Part shown: positions 43,934 to 55,023 of the stretch, piece by piece | Numbering within the stretch: position 1 is the stretch's first letter | How the letters are laid out: each line of letters begins with the position of its first letter | Assembly (NCBI GenBank): GCA_027603945.1 | Contig: JADIIU010000018.1 | Location: forward strand, 95,248 to 159,247 | Direction of reading: 5' to 3' | Length of the DNA: 64,000 nt | Source of the DNA: Terramyces sp. JEL0728 | Lineage: Eukaryota; Chytridiomycota; Chytridiomycetes; Rhizophydiales; Terramycetaceae | Translations under genes and position numbers: made by a program | The notes under the pieces: generated by a model | What the model saw: only the letters and a program-made list of their open reading frames with translations | Told to the model about the DNA's origin: nothing | Databases searched by the model: none

Positions 43934-46900
43934 CTATTCATTACTCCTACGGTTAAGGTTAACTACCTCTTTGATTCACACGCAAAAGACATCTTTTCGA
44001 ATTCAGCATCCTCATGATCAGTCATTATCTCAACACGCAAGAATCCAGTGATTTCAGGAACAGGCTTCAGCGAATATTCTGTGGAATAAGTCATCGAATC
44101 TTTGAGAATATCAGCTATTCTGCAAGATTTTGCAAAATTTATCGAATTTGGATGGGTCGGGAGATTGTCTGGATATAAATCCTTGATATTTGACAGGTCA
44201 ATCAAGTAAACACCTAAAAATGGTATGCAGGGAGGGTTACAGCTCTTGATTGCTGCACGATATGCTTTGAAATTCTCTTCTGGAGACATTAAATTTCTCA
44301 GTGCTTTTAAAACTTCCAAGTACTTTGGATTGATACTTTCCCAGGATTTGTGCAGTCTAACTATCGGAGTTGTATTGAACGCTGCCAAGATTGACATTAA
44401 TCCATTAAAGTTGCTGAGCGCAGCACAGCGCTAAGTCAGTAATTAATTACATCTGCAACAGCAATAAAGAATCCAAACGCTCTTGATCTCTTTTTTACAT
44501 CAGTCACTCCCAGTATTGAATAAACAGCCCAGTTAGTAATGTGATTGGAAACATTAATTAAGAGCTCGACATGCATTGGCTTTAGATCTGGCCATTCCCA
44601 AGTTTTGGATAATAATTCCAAATTGGACATATCCAGGTAGATGCTGCTTTCCCAGAGAGTAATTTGACGGGCAACTTCCAATGGATCCAACTCGTACACT
44701 TTGAATTTCTTTAAACTCTTTGGAAGAATTGGCGCTGGTGATTTCTCCATGATTTTCAATGCAGGCGGTTTGAAAGCTTGGTATCCTGATTTTTTCTTTC
44801 GTTCGATTAGCTTATATATAGATATTTGTGATATTGCAAGCACAGGTTTGACAACATTGTCTGCAAAGTTTGCGATAGCTTCTAACGCTTCCAAATCTTG
44901 TGGAGAACCTTCGCAGTGGAATTCAACCCAATTTTTAACGATGGCGCAAACTCTTTGTCGAACTGGTTTTTGTTTGAATTCAAACCACTGTTGCTGCTCT
45001 TCATCTGTCAAGTTATTGGGGATGGGAAGATTGAATCGAGCAAACAATAAATCAAAGAACTCTTTGTTGGCGGCGAACGTTTTGTAAGCCAACAAGAATG
45101 AAGTATTAAAATATTCATCGGTGTGCTGGTGGCTGGTCAAGTACTCTACCAGCACCTTTAGACTTGCGCCTTTCACTTTTCCATCTTGATTCAAAATCAG
45201 CTCCTCTGGCGAATAGTCAGCAGAGAGATACCAAGCATCAACAATTTCGTCTACTACCTGACCGGATTTTATCAGAGAATAACGGTTGTTGTCACCTAAT
45301 GCTTCGTTATACTTTTCTAAACCAGGACTAATCGGCTGCAAATCAGACCCGCTTGCGGCTGATAGTCTGGAGTTGCGGATTGCAATTGAAAGCTTCTGCA
45401 AGTCAACACTGTTATCAAATCCAATTGATGATCTTCTGCTGTGTGGAGTTTCTTCGCCTTGGGGATACAAGACTGAAGATCTCGTAAGGAATGAAGCATC
45501 AGAAGTCGAGTTTCTCTGATGGTCATTGAAGGTTTGAGAAGCGGCTTTGTGCAATCCTTTCTTTGCGTTTTGTGGTGCCGGGGCTGAATAATTCTCGATG
45601 TACGACTTTAGGGTAGCGTGCTCCATGTTTTCCTTTTCTTCAATCAAGAATTTAGTGCTAATTAGCAAATCCTTGGAAGCCTTGTTTACCAGATCAATTG
45701 CAATCATGATTTTTTCATGAGCCTGTTTGTCATCCTTTAGTCGAGCTGCAGATTGGGTAGACATTACCAAATCAGTGATACAATTCAGCAATGCGAGTCT
45801 ATTTACTTTGAAATCGATGGTCAAATCTTCAAAAAGTGATTCAAGCGGTAGCTCGTCAATCAGAGTAAGGAATGAACCAACTTCCTTTACAACCTTTCTG
45901 ATTAATTCAAATATTTCTGCTCTTTGTAGCGGCTCTTTTCCATCACTTAATTCTCCAATCTGATTGATCAAATTAAACAAATTCAAAGTGATTTCTTCCA
46001 ATCTTTCCACCAATTGCGCGTCTGTCTTTGACTGTCCAATATGATCTGTATCAAACTGTGCATGTTGTAGTTGTACAAGATCTTCAGGTGCCAACTGATG
46101 CATCGGCAGTTTCAATTCAGAGGCTTCTGTTATGAAAAGTTTAATTGCTCCAACCAATTCATGAGCAGCCTGCAAGAAATCGTCAGATGCGTCTGGTGGT
46201 GGCCAGACAGTAGAAGATAGCTTTGCCGACAAAATCAATCTTGATACCCAATTCAGCATTAGCGTATGTCCATGCTTGAGCTTGGGAGATAAATCCAAAG
46301 TTTCACTTGTCGAAGAAGCAGCGTCTGAAGCGTACAGCATAGTTCTAATCGCTTCGACGGCAGTTGATGTATTAGAGAGGTAATTTTCTTTTGCTTTCAA
46401 TTCAATATCTCTGATCAAGATACGTAATTTTGCCAGCACAAATGCCAACATCCCGTCCCAGCTGAATTCCGCATTATTAATTGATATATCCGCATGTGCA
46501 TCCTTATTATCAACATCATCTATTTGTTGGTGAATTTCCTAATATTAGCTGCAGGTACTCGCAGTGACCATTTTGTTTCATTCGTCAAGATATTGAAATA
46601 ATAGTGTTTGCCGTTTGATAACGATTTGATGCCCCAATGATCCGGCAGCTATATTAGTTAACTGTACTGTTAAAGTTTCCTCTATTAGGGTGTTTTGTGT
46701 TTGCATTCCCGGTTGCTCCACAGGCTCTTGCTCAGGAATTAGTTCCTCTTGTTCAATTTTCAATTCAGGCAGAGTGACATGGTTTGAGGGAAACCTGGGT
46801 TATTGCAAGTTACCATCCACGAACAGCGTTTAGCTCTCCCAACCACCATCCTGACGGCAATCTAGTTATCACTCTGATGGTATCGCCTTTCTTGAATGAT

Positions 46901-46959
46901 ATTCCTTGTTGATCTGCCGAATCATAATCGTATATTGCAACCACTTGGATTTCTTTCAT
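43934..46959 (-). CDS. Cdc25-like Ras guanine-nucleotide exchange factor (SH3-WW-RasGEF)
   Basis: 975 residues in six exons; introns 46795-46813, 46649-46667, 46539-46558, 44431-44450 and 43947-43966 (19-20 nt). SH3 domain first (VVAIYDYDSADQQGISFKKG, PSGWWLGELN, GWFPSNHV), then a WW domain (LPDHWGIKSLSNGKHYYFNI), a helical middle, RasGEF-N (LKVLVEYLTSHQHTDEYFNT) and the catalytic RasGEF (LDPLEVARQITLWESSIYLD; ILAAFNTTPIVRLHKSWESI; PCIPFLGVYLIDLSNI). It activates Ras, typically upstream of cAMP or MAPK signalling. The last coding exon is only 13 nt. Confidence 0.93.
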
Positions 46960-47062
46960 ACAGGTGAAAGGAACTGGGGCTTTGATTGTTCCTGAGAAGG
47001 GGGCACTGATGCCTCATTCAATAAAAAATGGTTGATTCAAACTAAAAATTCTATATTGATTA

Positions 47063-48022
47063 TTAAAGGATTAACCCAAGAGAGATTATTCCTACTACCA
47101 TCATCAAACCAGCAGCAACGCTTCTGTCTCCTGAGAGGACTGGATATACGACCGGTGTGAATGTAGGGCATATCTTGTAGATAGTTGCATTAAATTGTTG
47201 CAGAGAAGATGCGAATAACAATGTTGGAGGAACCAATGGAACGGAGCGAAGCATTTGGTCAACTTCATACTGAATGCAGCTATTAACGCAAATTGCTGAT
47301 GGGGTAGCTGCTACTAGTTTGGAAAATGCAGTAAAGATTTGAGAGACTGGAACTCCCTTTTGTTCAAAGAACTGCAATTGCGATTTTACGCAATACTTGT
47401 TGTCTACTGGATTTGGTTGGTCATCTTGAGTTTTTGCATCTTTAACGCAGATAACGTTTCTAGCTGCCTTTCCAATGTTTACCAGCGATTGGACTGATAG
47501 TGTGTTGACATAAGTTAAGAATTGGGTAGCTAGGGCTGCTTGTTGTGCAGCTGAAGAGGAGGTGCTATCTTTTCCGGAACCTTTTGTAGAAGTAGTGGAG
47601 CTGTTTGTCAATGCTGCAGAAGAAGTAACAGCTGGGGCAGCTCCAGTACTTGCAGAAGGGGTTGAAGGAATCAATGGTGCGATAAATGCCAACAATTCAG
47701 TGGCAATTGGCTGAGTAATTGCCTGGCTAATCAATACTTCGTTTTTGCACACAGTTACAACATCGTCTTGAATACTCTGAATAGCGTTAGTGCATGTCTG
47801 ACTGCATAATGTTGGTAAGAAGCTGAATGAGTTGACAAATAATGCATCCAAAATATTCGCTGGTGGGTTGTCGAAAGTACCCAAATCGTATGGAGATAAA
47901 CAGCCAGACTGGAGTGTGTCCATTCTGGCATTCAATGCAAGCTGGCATTGCATTGACAGTTGCGGATTGAGCATTGTTGTAACATCAAATGCTAGTGCAC
48001 TCTGAATCAGTAATACCAACAT
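47063..48022 (-). CDS. Cys-rich GPI-type surface protein, member 2
   Basis: 319 residues, no intron. Signal peptide MLVLLIQSALAF and a hydrophobic C-terminal tail (VAAGLMMVVGIISLGLIL) suggest GPI anchoring. The Cys pattern matches member 1 at 11323-11982: LCSQTCTNAIQ...C, VICVKD...KYCVKSQL, AICVNSCIQYEV. A Ser/Thr/Ala-rich linker sits between two Cys-rich halves, like glycosylated cell-wall proteins. A TATAAAAG box lies 31 bp upstream of the ATG. Role unknown. Confidence 0.8.
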   Translation of the reverse strand: MLVLLIQSALAFDVTTMLNPQLSMQCQLALNARMDTLQSGCLSPYDLGTFDNPPANILDALFVNSFSFLPTLCSQTCTNAIQSIQDDVVTVCKNEVLISQAITQPIATELLAFIAPLIPSTPSASTGAAPAVTSSAALTNSSTTSTKGSGKDSTSSSAAQQAALATQFLTYVNTLSVQSLVNIGKAARNVICVKDAKTQDDQPNPVDNKYCVKSQLQFFEQKGVPVSQIFTAFSKLVAATPSAICVNSCIQYEVDQMLRSVPLVPPTLLFASSLQQFNATIYKICPTFTPVVYPVLSGDRSVAAGLMMVVGIISLGLIL

Positions 48023-48052
48023 TGTCCTGAATTTCGTTTCGTTTGAACAGCG

Positions 48053-48060
48053 CTTTTATA
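48053..48060 (-). promoter_or_regulatory. TATA box of Cys-rich surface protein 2
   Basis: TATAAAAG on the minus strand, about 30 bp before the ATG at 48022. Confidence 0.55.
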
Positions 48061-48321
48061 CCGCTAAGCCACAGGGGCATTTCAGGGGGCCTTGTACAAA
48101 TCATACCTAATAGGTCTCGTGCCGAACAGAATTTCAACAATCAAAAGAAACTGAGATTTGAAGATTCTATTTTTAACCGTATTTTATCTTTCCGCCAATC
48201 TCGCAAAATAGTTTACGCTAATCTGTGGGAACAAACTGGTTTCAAACAGTGGCTTCTTGCCAATTATTGGGCTTTCCCATTTATTAGTGTTGCCTCATAC
48301 GAACGTCAACCTCATGACAGG

Positions 48322-49265
48322 CTAATATCGATCAGTCTTGAGAAATATGAATCTCTGGTTTTTCACGGATTCTAGAAACTCCATTGATGTCCCACTTACT
48401 TTTCGATTGGTGGTGAATGGTTTCATCAATCGCACCATGTATCCCTCATCGTCTTGTGTTTGCGATGCGCTAAAGAAATCAGACAACAGATAAGTTGGAT
48501 ACGTGATTTCAACGTTGGTCTTGTTACTGAACTTGCGCAAAATAGACTGCAATATGCGTAAATGATTTCCATCCGCAAAGAATTCTAGAATCTGAATTTG
48601 ATTTCCATCTTGTTGCAGGTACGCATACCCTTTGTCCGGACCATCTACAAACAATAATCTAGCTTCTTTACGTGCAGTTTCTTTCCCCAAACCCCTCCAA
48701 AACGCTAATTCTCTTTTGAATGATCCGACAGAAGCTTGTAAATGGTTTGAATGCAATTTTTGAATTGAGGATAAATCATCATTCAACAAGTCCACCTCCG
48801 CTGCATTCAAGGGATTGTCAGTGTCAATGTTTCCTACAGATGTCTTTAGTGGCCACGGTTGGTACCCTTTAGATTGATACAACTTGAACGCATTTCCATG
48901 GGCGGTAGTATGAAGCGTACTCAACTCAAACTTTTCCATATACTCCAAAGCCAAGTCCAATAGTTGCTTTGCCAACCCCTTCCTAGTATGTTCAGGCCTT
49001 GTCGCTAAATTAGAAACAATTCACCAACATCTCCTACTGCACCAACCGTAATGAATTCTCCGTTAATTGACAGCACTCTGGAATATACTCGGACTGAAGA
49101 CACAATCTTGCCCTGGTGCAATGCAACGAATATCCCTCCAATATCCTTGTGAGGATCCAATTGCCAATGATCAACAAAAAATGTCCTTGGAGCTTTAAAT
49201 ACCGAATCTAAATGATCAAAAAACTCTTCCAGTTGTTCTGTTTCCAGAGTCTTGAACTCGTACAT
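48322..49265 (-). CDS. GNAT-family N-acetyltransferase
   Basis: 307 residues; a 20-nt intron at 49005-49024 joins VGDV to ATRPEHTRKGLAKQLL, the acetyl-CoA-binding loop (R/Q-x-x-G-x-A type). N-terminal GNAT fold: GGIFVALHQGKIVSSVRVYS, INGEFITVGAVGDV. Then AHGNAFKLYQSKGYQPW and a C-terminal half that looks like a second, degenerate GNAT fold, as in Eis/Lyc1-type enzymes. Substrate unknown; Lyc1-like lysine acetyltransferase is one possibility. A candidate 21-nt in-frame intron (48382-48402) lacks the usual branch word and is left in. Confidence 0.8.
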
Positions 49266-49274
49266 GAAAATTTG

Positions 49275-49662
49275 TTAAATCTTGAATTCTCCTTCTTTAT
49301 TTATGGTCAATACTTGCTCAACATCGCTGCCCAAGTCAATAGGAGAATAGCAATGCGGGAATAATTCCGCAGTTTTCGTTTCTTGTTCTTGGAAATCTTT
49401 GTTTGGAGAGACTGGTGGTTCCCATTTCACTCCTGGCAAATCTTTTCGAATTAGCAAAACTTTTATTTGTGATTCGCCAGTAAAGTATCTGTTTGCGACC
49501 ATGTTCGCCTGCTCTCTGGTTGATAAATGAATAAATCTGGTTAATGCAATAGTACCCATCTTGAATATCCAAAGCAGACCCGACCCATTTGTAAGATTCC
49601 TTTTGAATTTTATCTGCCAGCGAATCGTACTCTTTAACAGTGAGAATTTTGTACAGCGACAT
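49275..49662 (-). CDS. DUF952-family protein
   Basis: 122 residues; a 19-nt intron at 49537-49555 restores the family hallmark GFIHLSTREQANMVANRYF. Other matches to DUF952 are MSLYKILTVKEYDSL at the start, QIKVLLIRKDLPGVKWEPP, and FPHCYSPIDL near the end. These small proteins are widespread in bacteria and fungi, often annotated as glutathione S-transferase-associated, with no proven function. The stop is 9 bp from the start of the downstream acetyltransferase gene on the same strand. Confidence 0.85.
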
Positions 49663-49811
49663 TTGCAGGTGGAAAATTTTCACTTGGAAAATACTCTGGT
49701 TGGCATCCAAAGGGTTCGTTCGCCTTTTCAATTAGCTCTTATATACAAGTGTTATTCTTGGAATCTGTGAGCCTAAAAATTTACACTATTTTTCCTCCCA
49801 AAAATACCACG

Positions 49812-50882
49812 ATGAAGCGATTCAAATTCCATGAAACTATCGCAAAAGTAAACAGCATATTAAAATCAAAACCAGTAATAATTGTAGTTGGAGATCATAT
49901 TGAAATCTACGGGTCTTACATTTACGTTCAAGATGCGGAAGAAGTAGAAGGAATATTTTGTTTCATGTACTGTAAATACCTTTTGAATACTACCAACGCT
50001 CCTAGTGCGGTTATAGACGGGCTATGTGATTATATCAGAGCAGAATTAGAACTGAATTCCGCTTCGTGGAACCCGTTGCACATCAATAACTGGGATGATG
50101 GATTCGACAAGACTGCCTACTTTTTCAAATATATTGAACAGAGACACTCAGGGTTTATTAAATCACTAGTTGAAATCATCTACAATGACGCTTTCAGCCT
50201 GGAGTTTATTAAAGGATTTACTGGATTTAGCGTAGAAGACTTGTTTGCAATGTATTTGATTTCGCTAGGGTTTGACGAGTATCCAAATATAAAAACAGAC
50301 ATAAAGGGCGACTTGACTGAATATGATTTTACTGTGGAACAATTTACGGGCATCGTAGAAGCAACGCTACTAGATTTGTACAGTGATCCCAAAGACGCGC
50401 CGCACTTTTTGAAAAGAATTGATTTGTTTGTTGAAGAAATTGATGGTGTTGCTCACTGTAACGATGGCAGACTGGGAAAAGAGATTCATCTTTCATTGGG
50501 ATATATTACAAAGTACAAGGAGCGCAACAGTCTGGAAGCTGCGAAAAGCGAGTTAACAGGTGTATTGAAACATGAAATGGTACATGCGCTTCAATATAAC
50601 GGAAAGGGCACACTACCGCATGGATTGGTTGAGGGAATTGCTGATTATATCAGACTCAAAGCTCAATTGGCACCACCCCATTGGAAGAAAAGTAGGGGTG
50701 GAAGTTGGAAAGATGGATATTCGACTAGCGCGTATTTCCTTGAATGGGTAGTAGAAAAGCGGCCAGATTTTATACAAGAGTTTAATCTTGAACTGAGAAA
50801 AAAGAGGTGGAACGAAACTGAATTTTGTAACAAAGTCGATTCTTTGTGGGGCCAGTATCAATCGGAATTTAAAGATGAATAA
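49812..50882 (+). CDS. Double-domain BSP (basic secretory protein) peptidase-like protein
   Basis: 356 residues, no intron. The C-terminal half is a complete BSP domain: HEMVHALQYNGKG (HExxH zinc site), GLVEGIADYIRLKAQLAPPH, GSWKDGYSTSAYFLEWV, FIQEFNLELRK. The N-terminal half repeats the second part of the same domain (GLCDYIRAELELNSASWNPL, DDGFDKTAYFFKYI), but the metal-binding helix is replaced by FCFMYCKYLLNTTN, so it should be catalytically dead. BSPs are usually secreted, yet no signal peptide is visible from the ATG at 49812. AATAAA overlaps the stop. Confidence 0.85.
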   Translation: MKRFKFHETIAKVNSILKSKPVIIVVGDHIEIYGSYIYVQDAEEVEGIFCFMYCKYLLNTTNAPSAVIDGLCDYIRAELELNSASWNPLHINNWDDGFDKTAYFFKYIEQRHSGFIKSLVEIIYNDAFSLEFIKGFTGFSVEDLFAMYLISLGFDEYPNIKTDIKGDLTEYDFTVEQFTGIVEATLLDLYSDPKDAPHFLKRIDLFVEEIDGVAHCNDGRLGKEIHLSLGYITKYKERNSLEAAKSELTGVLKHEMVHALQYNGKGTLPHGLVEGIADYIRLKAQLAPPHWKKSRGGSWKDGYSTSAYFLEWVVEKRPDFIQEFNLELRKKRWNETEFCNKVDSLWGQYQSEFKDE

Positions 50883-50950
50883 ATTTAATTCAATCCTGTG
50901 TTATTTCTGTGTTGTTACTTCAATTTGAATGAAATTTTTTTGCAGGACAA

Positions 50951-52333
50951 ATGTTGAAATTCAAAACTGTTTTCAAAAATGTTTGCAATATTCATAAATC
51001 CGCAGTAATACTAAATAGCTCGATTCTCAAACCAGGAGCAACAGCCCAGGAACCAAGAGCATCACCTCCAACCTCTTTATTAATGCAGAGGAAACAGGAA
51101 GGAAAAGGTTTGAAACCCACGCATGATGTTACCGACAATTCACCACCTAGAATGCGCTCCGATGGCTGGGATGACAGCTATATGACTGAATTTGACGTTA
51201 TTCTCCCAAAAACAAAAATAGAGACGAAACCAGACCCTCTTGTCTCTGAATTAATGAAAGCCAATTCATACGACGGAACGTTTGCCAAATCAGACCACAT
51301 ACCTGATATTAACGGGTTTAACTATTGGATAGAACATGCAGATTTTGATTCTTTGGATTACATTGTGAAACGCATGGTTATTGAGGAAATCAAACCAAAC
51401 CAAACAACTTTTAATCTATTAGCGTTGCAGATTCGTAAATCAAGAAAGGATTTGAAACTAGTTGTAGATCTATGTTCAAAATTTTCTGCAACCCCACCAG
51501 CAGAGTTTTACCTTGCGCTTGTAAACAGTCGCGTAATCCAGCAGATCAATGCATTGGGTCAGATATCGCAAGAAAAAAGAGTAGATCGTAAAGTGCTGTC
51601 TTCACTCAAGTTTAACCAGAACTATGCAGATGACTGGATTTCGGACAAGCAATTGGTTGGGTTTGTCAATGAATACGCTGAAGCTCCCAAGCAGCTGATT
51701 GTTGTATACAATATGTTACTAGCTGCATATGCAAATGCATTTCCAGCTTACTACAAAGTCAATTCTGAGCAGTACATGTTAAAGAATGGTCCACATATCG
51801 CTAAATTCCAAGATTTGATTAAAAAATTGAACCTTTCATCTGCAGTCCCAAATCTGGCCACCCTCGAATTAGCAGCCATCAACTCTCTTAATTTATTGGA
51901 TTTGGAACATTGCTCTAAAATTATAAACATTTTAGAAAACAAAAAACTGCAATACAATCCAGATATACTTTGCGGACAGTTTGTTGCTTATATGCTGATT
52001 AATGAATTTGAAAACGCTAACCAAGTCTTGGAAAAAATATCACAGCTAGACATTACTCCACCAGAGAACGCTTTGGTTCGACAGCTACTTGCATGCCTGG
52101 TTTACAATATTCCAACCACTAATATCGACAAATTGCACAAGAAATATGATCTAACAACCAAACTGAACTCTGTCTTGAAACGGAAGTTGCTAGTCAATGA
52201 TAATCTTATAGCGTACGGTCTATTTAACTGGATGTACGAGAATGGCTACAAGATATCTCCCAATGCTCATCATGTTCTTACATTGCGCTCCGAGGGAACT
52301 TTTATTACTATCCCACCTCGGAATGCAGAATAA
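50951..52333 (+). CDS. Probable mitochondrial helical-repeat protein
   Basis: 460 residues, no intron. The N-terminus (MLKFKTVFKNVCNIHKS) is basic and amphipathic, like a mitochondrial leader. The body is helical with PPR-like spacing (GFNYWIEHADFDSLDYIVKR, IKPNQTTFNLLALQIRKS, NPDILCGQFVAYMLINEFEN), suggesting an RNA-binding role in organelle expression. The repeats are too degenerate for a confident PPR count, and I do not recognise an orthologue. Confidence 0.65.
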   Translation: MLKFKTVFKNVCNIHKSAVILNSSILKPGATAQEPRASPPTSLLMQRKQEGKGLKPTHDVTDNSPPRMRSDGWDDSYMTEFDVILPKTKIETKPDPLVSELMKANSYDGTFAKSDHIPDINGFNYWIEHADFDSLDYIVKRMVIEEIKPNQTTFNLLALQIRKSRKDLKLVVDLCSKFSATPPAEFYLALVNSRVIQQINALGQISQEKRVDRKVLSSLKFNQNYADDWISDKQLVGFVNEYAEAPKQLIVVYNMLLAAYANAFPAYYKVNSEQYMLKNGPHIAKFQDLIKKLNLSSAVPNLATLELAAINSLNLLDLEHCSKIINILENKKLQYNPDILCGQFVAYMLINEFENANQVLEKISQLDITPPENALVRQLLACLVYNIPTTNIDKLHKKYDLTTKLNSVLKRKLLVNDNLIAYGLFNWMYENGYKISPNAHHVLTLRSEGTFITIPPRNAE

Positions 52334-52361
52334 AATTTCCATTTTAAAAATCTAATCACTA

Positions 52362-53872
52362 ATGGTAAACATTTACTTACCAAGACTGTAACTATAAAAA
52401 AAAGAAAACTAAATGCGAAAGCAGATTCAAATGATATCCAAGGTACACTCCATTAACACAGCTACCATTGATGATTTTGGACAAAAGTACCACTGCGATT
52501 CATGTTCAAAAGATATCACTCACTTGATAATTCTACGATGCGCAATATGTGCAGATTTCGATTTATGTATCGATTGTTTTTCAAAAGGAACGGAACTCAA
52601 AGATCACAAAAAGAATCACGATTATAGAGTAATTGTACACTGTGTTTTATTTAGGATGTGCTTGATTTTCCTATTTTTGAACCGGATTGGGGTGCTGATG
52701 AAGAATTGCTGTTAGTTGAAGGATTGGAAATGTTTGGAATAGGGAATTGGGAACATATAAGTGAGCATATTGGAACAAAGAATAGCAAGGAGTGTAATGA
52801 TCATTATCAGAGGGTGTATGTCGATGCAGAGAGTTGGCCTTACCCGGATATGAGCGAAAGGTTTGAAATGTCGCCTGGAAAAAGGCTAAGAGCACGACCA
52901 CCTGGATATCAGGTTACAAAATTACCGAAATATCCAAGAGCACCTGCATCTCAGCCTGTTAATCATGAAATTGCCGGGTATATGCCTGGGAGAAAAGAGT
53001 TTGAACACGAATTTGAAAACGATGCCGAACAGATTGTAAAGGATATTGAAATCACAGAGGAAGATACAAAGGAAGAGATTGGTAATCAATACTTATAGCA
53101 GATTTAAAGGCTGTGGTGATGGATATTTACAATACAACCTTGGATCGCAGAGCTCAACGCAAAAAAATTGTTTTTGATAGAGGATTGACAGATTTCAAGC
53201 GAGTAACTGATAATAATGTAGATTCAAAGCATAGAAAAAAAGAGACCGAAAGAAGAAAAGGAGTTATACCAAAAATACAGAATGTTTGCTAAAATGATGA
53301 CTCAGGAAGATTTCCACATTTTTATGGAAGGACTTACAAGTATATTTTTCTTGACAAAGATGAACTAAGGCTAAGGCAAAAGATTTACCAGCTGCAAGAA
53401 TATATACGGATGGGAGTAACTACAATGAAAGAGGCTAATGACTATGAAAAGGATAAACAAGCGCGGATTAATAGTAAGGCAGCTGGATACATGACACATA
53501 TAGAACGATCAGCACTTCGACGAAGCTCCTCTAAACTGGATGACGTAATATTTTGTTAATCAGTTACCATTGACGCCGGTTCGGCACCCATTAGCGCAAT
53601 CAATGTTACCACACAAAGCAGCCAATGCACTAGATATATCCAAAGCCGATGGTGTAGATTTGCTGGGCGATGGTGAAAAAATGCTGTGCAGTACGCTCCG
53701 TATCTTTCCCCGAGCTTACATTTCCATCAAAGACACTGTCCTAAAAGAATACGCTTCGAAGGGTGTAATGCGTAAACGAAACTTTAGAGCACTTGTAAAG
53801 ATTGATGGCAACAAATCTTCGAGAATCTACGATTATTTTGTAGAAATGGGCTGGCTAACTAATAAAATATAA
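52362..53872 (+). CDS. ADA2: SAGA coactivator subunit Ada2
   Basis: 457 residues in eight exons in the preferred model; introns 52365-52384, 52443-52461, 52635-52654, 53082-53101, 53203-53221, 53340-53359 and 53545-53563 (19-20 nt). ZZ finger (YHCDSCSKDITH, LRCAICADFDLCIDCF), then RVIDVLDFPIFEPDWGADEE, the SANT domain (LEMFGIGNWEHISEHIG), the central Ada2 region and a C-terminal SWIRM domain. Ada2 activates Gcn5 in SAGA. The first coding exon would be only the ATG. An unspliced start at 52413 is the alternative and changes only the first 20-25 residues. Confidence 0.9.
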
Positions 53873-53910
53873 TTTCGCAACTAAAATCGGATGGAAATTA
53901 TAAATTCAGT

Positions 53911-54900
53911 TTATTTCTTTTTGAAGAATGACGTTAGTGTCATTTGGCCCTTTCCCTTCTTTTTTGGTTTCTCGGATAGCGGTATTACTTCTTTATTCTT
54001 TTCTACAGGAGCAACTACTTCCATTTCGTCGTCGTACGACTCCCAATCTTCAACGTCGCGCGTTTCTATGTTAAATGGATTATGTACTCATGTATTTGCC
54101 GTCCATGAATGTTTCTGATCTGATGATCTTTCTTTTCTTTCTGATACGCTTGATTTCTGTGGTAGAGTCTCTCTTTGGCTGCTCTGGCTCATCATCTGAA
54201 TTAGCATTCGGTTACCAAACATTTGTTCAAGTTGGTGCTGTTGTGCTTTGCTTTCTTTGTTTTGTTTAATCTTTTCTGGCTTTGGGTGCATCTTTTCTTC
54301 CTTTGGAGCTTTCTTTTCCGCCAAATCTACTTTTTTTTCTGTATTATCTGAAGCTTCGCTGACTTCCATATCATCATCTTTAATTTCCACCTTTTTGTTT
54401 ATCTTTACTACTTTTACAGGGATTCCCCTAGGCTCTTCTTTCTCGTTTTCATTCTTTTTGAATCGGGAAAAGAATGTAGCTTTCTTGACTTCCTTCTTTA
54501 CATGCTGATCTGAATTGCTCTTTTTCATAGCTGGTCGAGGTGCTGGTACACTTACTTGCGGGACTGATTTGCTCTTCTCCAGTGAAATCAAAATGTTTTT
54601 ATTCACTCTAGCTCTACATACTTTCAGTGTATTCGCATCATCTTTAATTTTGAGTGGTAGTTGATCCCTATTTGCTTGAATTGAATAAATTTCATAATCA
54701 TCGCCTTCCAGCTCTTGTTTCGAAAGTAATTTAATCTTGTTATCATGTCGAACTAGAAACAATGCAGAAATTTCTGGATTTTTGATATGGAATTCCAGCA
54801 TTATCTGTTTTGCTTTTGTAACTTTAATCTCCAGCTTGCGAGAGAGGAGTTTGACTGTTACAGGTTGGTTTTCAATCAGCAAATCATTCAGAGATTGCAT
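53911..54900 (-). CDS. DNA polymerase delta subunit 3 (Cdc27/POLD3)
   Basis: 315 residues; introns 54196-54215 and 54066-54087 (20 and 22 nt). N-terminal winged-helix part (LNDLLIENQPVTVKLLSRKL, AKQIMLEFHIKNPEISALFL), a long charged middle, then KRIRKKRKIIRSETFMDG and a perfect C-terminal PIP box GQMTLTSFFKKK that binds PCNA. Splicing both introns is needed to reach these C-terminal motifs. Bridges Pol delta to PCNA in replication. The stop overlaps AATAAA. Confidence 0.9.
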
Positions 54901-55023
54901 TTCAAGATCTGTCCAGAACCTAAAAATTGCACATATCTGAGGGGTTGGAATCAAGCCCAATGGTAAGTATAATTGAGATTTAAACCAGTGATACTCAACT
55001 ATCAAGAATGTACTAATAGTTTA

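Noticed and set aside
44701..45963. Several plus-strand frames of 70-130 codons opposite the RasGEF
   Set aside because: They mirror the conserved minus-strand coding sequence and have no independent motif.
48043..48375. Plus-strand frame of about 110 codons between the surface protein and the acetyltransferase
   Set aside because: It has no ATG (first codon TTG), overlaps the 3' end of the acetyltransferase on the other strand, and covers the TATA box of the surface-protein gene.
48382..48402. Possible 21-nt intron (GTAAGT...AG) in the acetyltransferase
   Set aside because: It is in frame, stop-free and lacks the usual branch word before AG, so the unspliced reading is equally good. Left unspliced.
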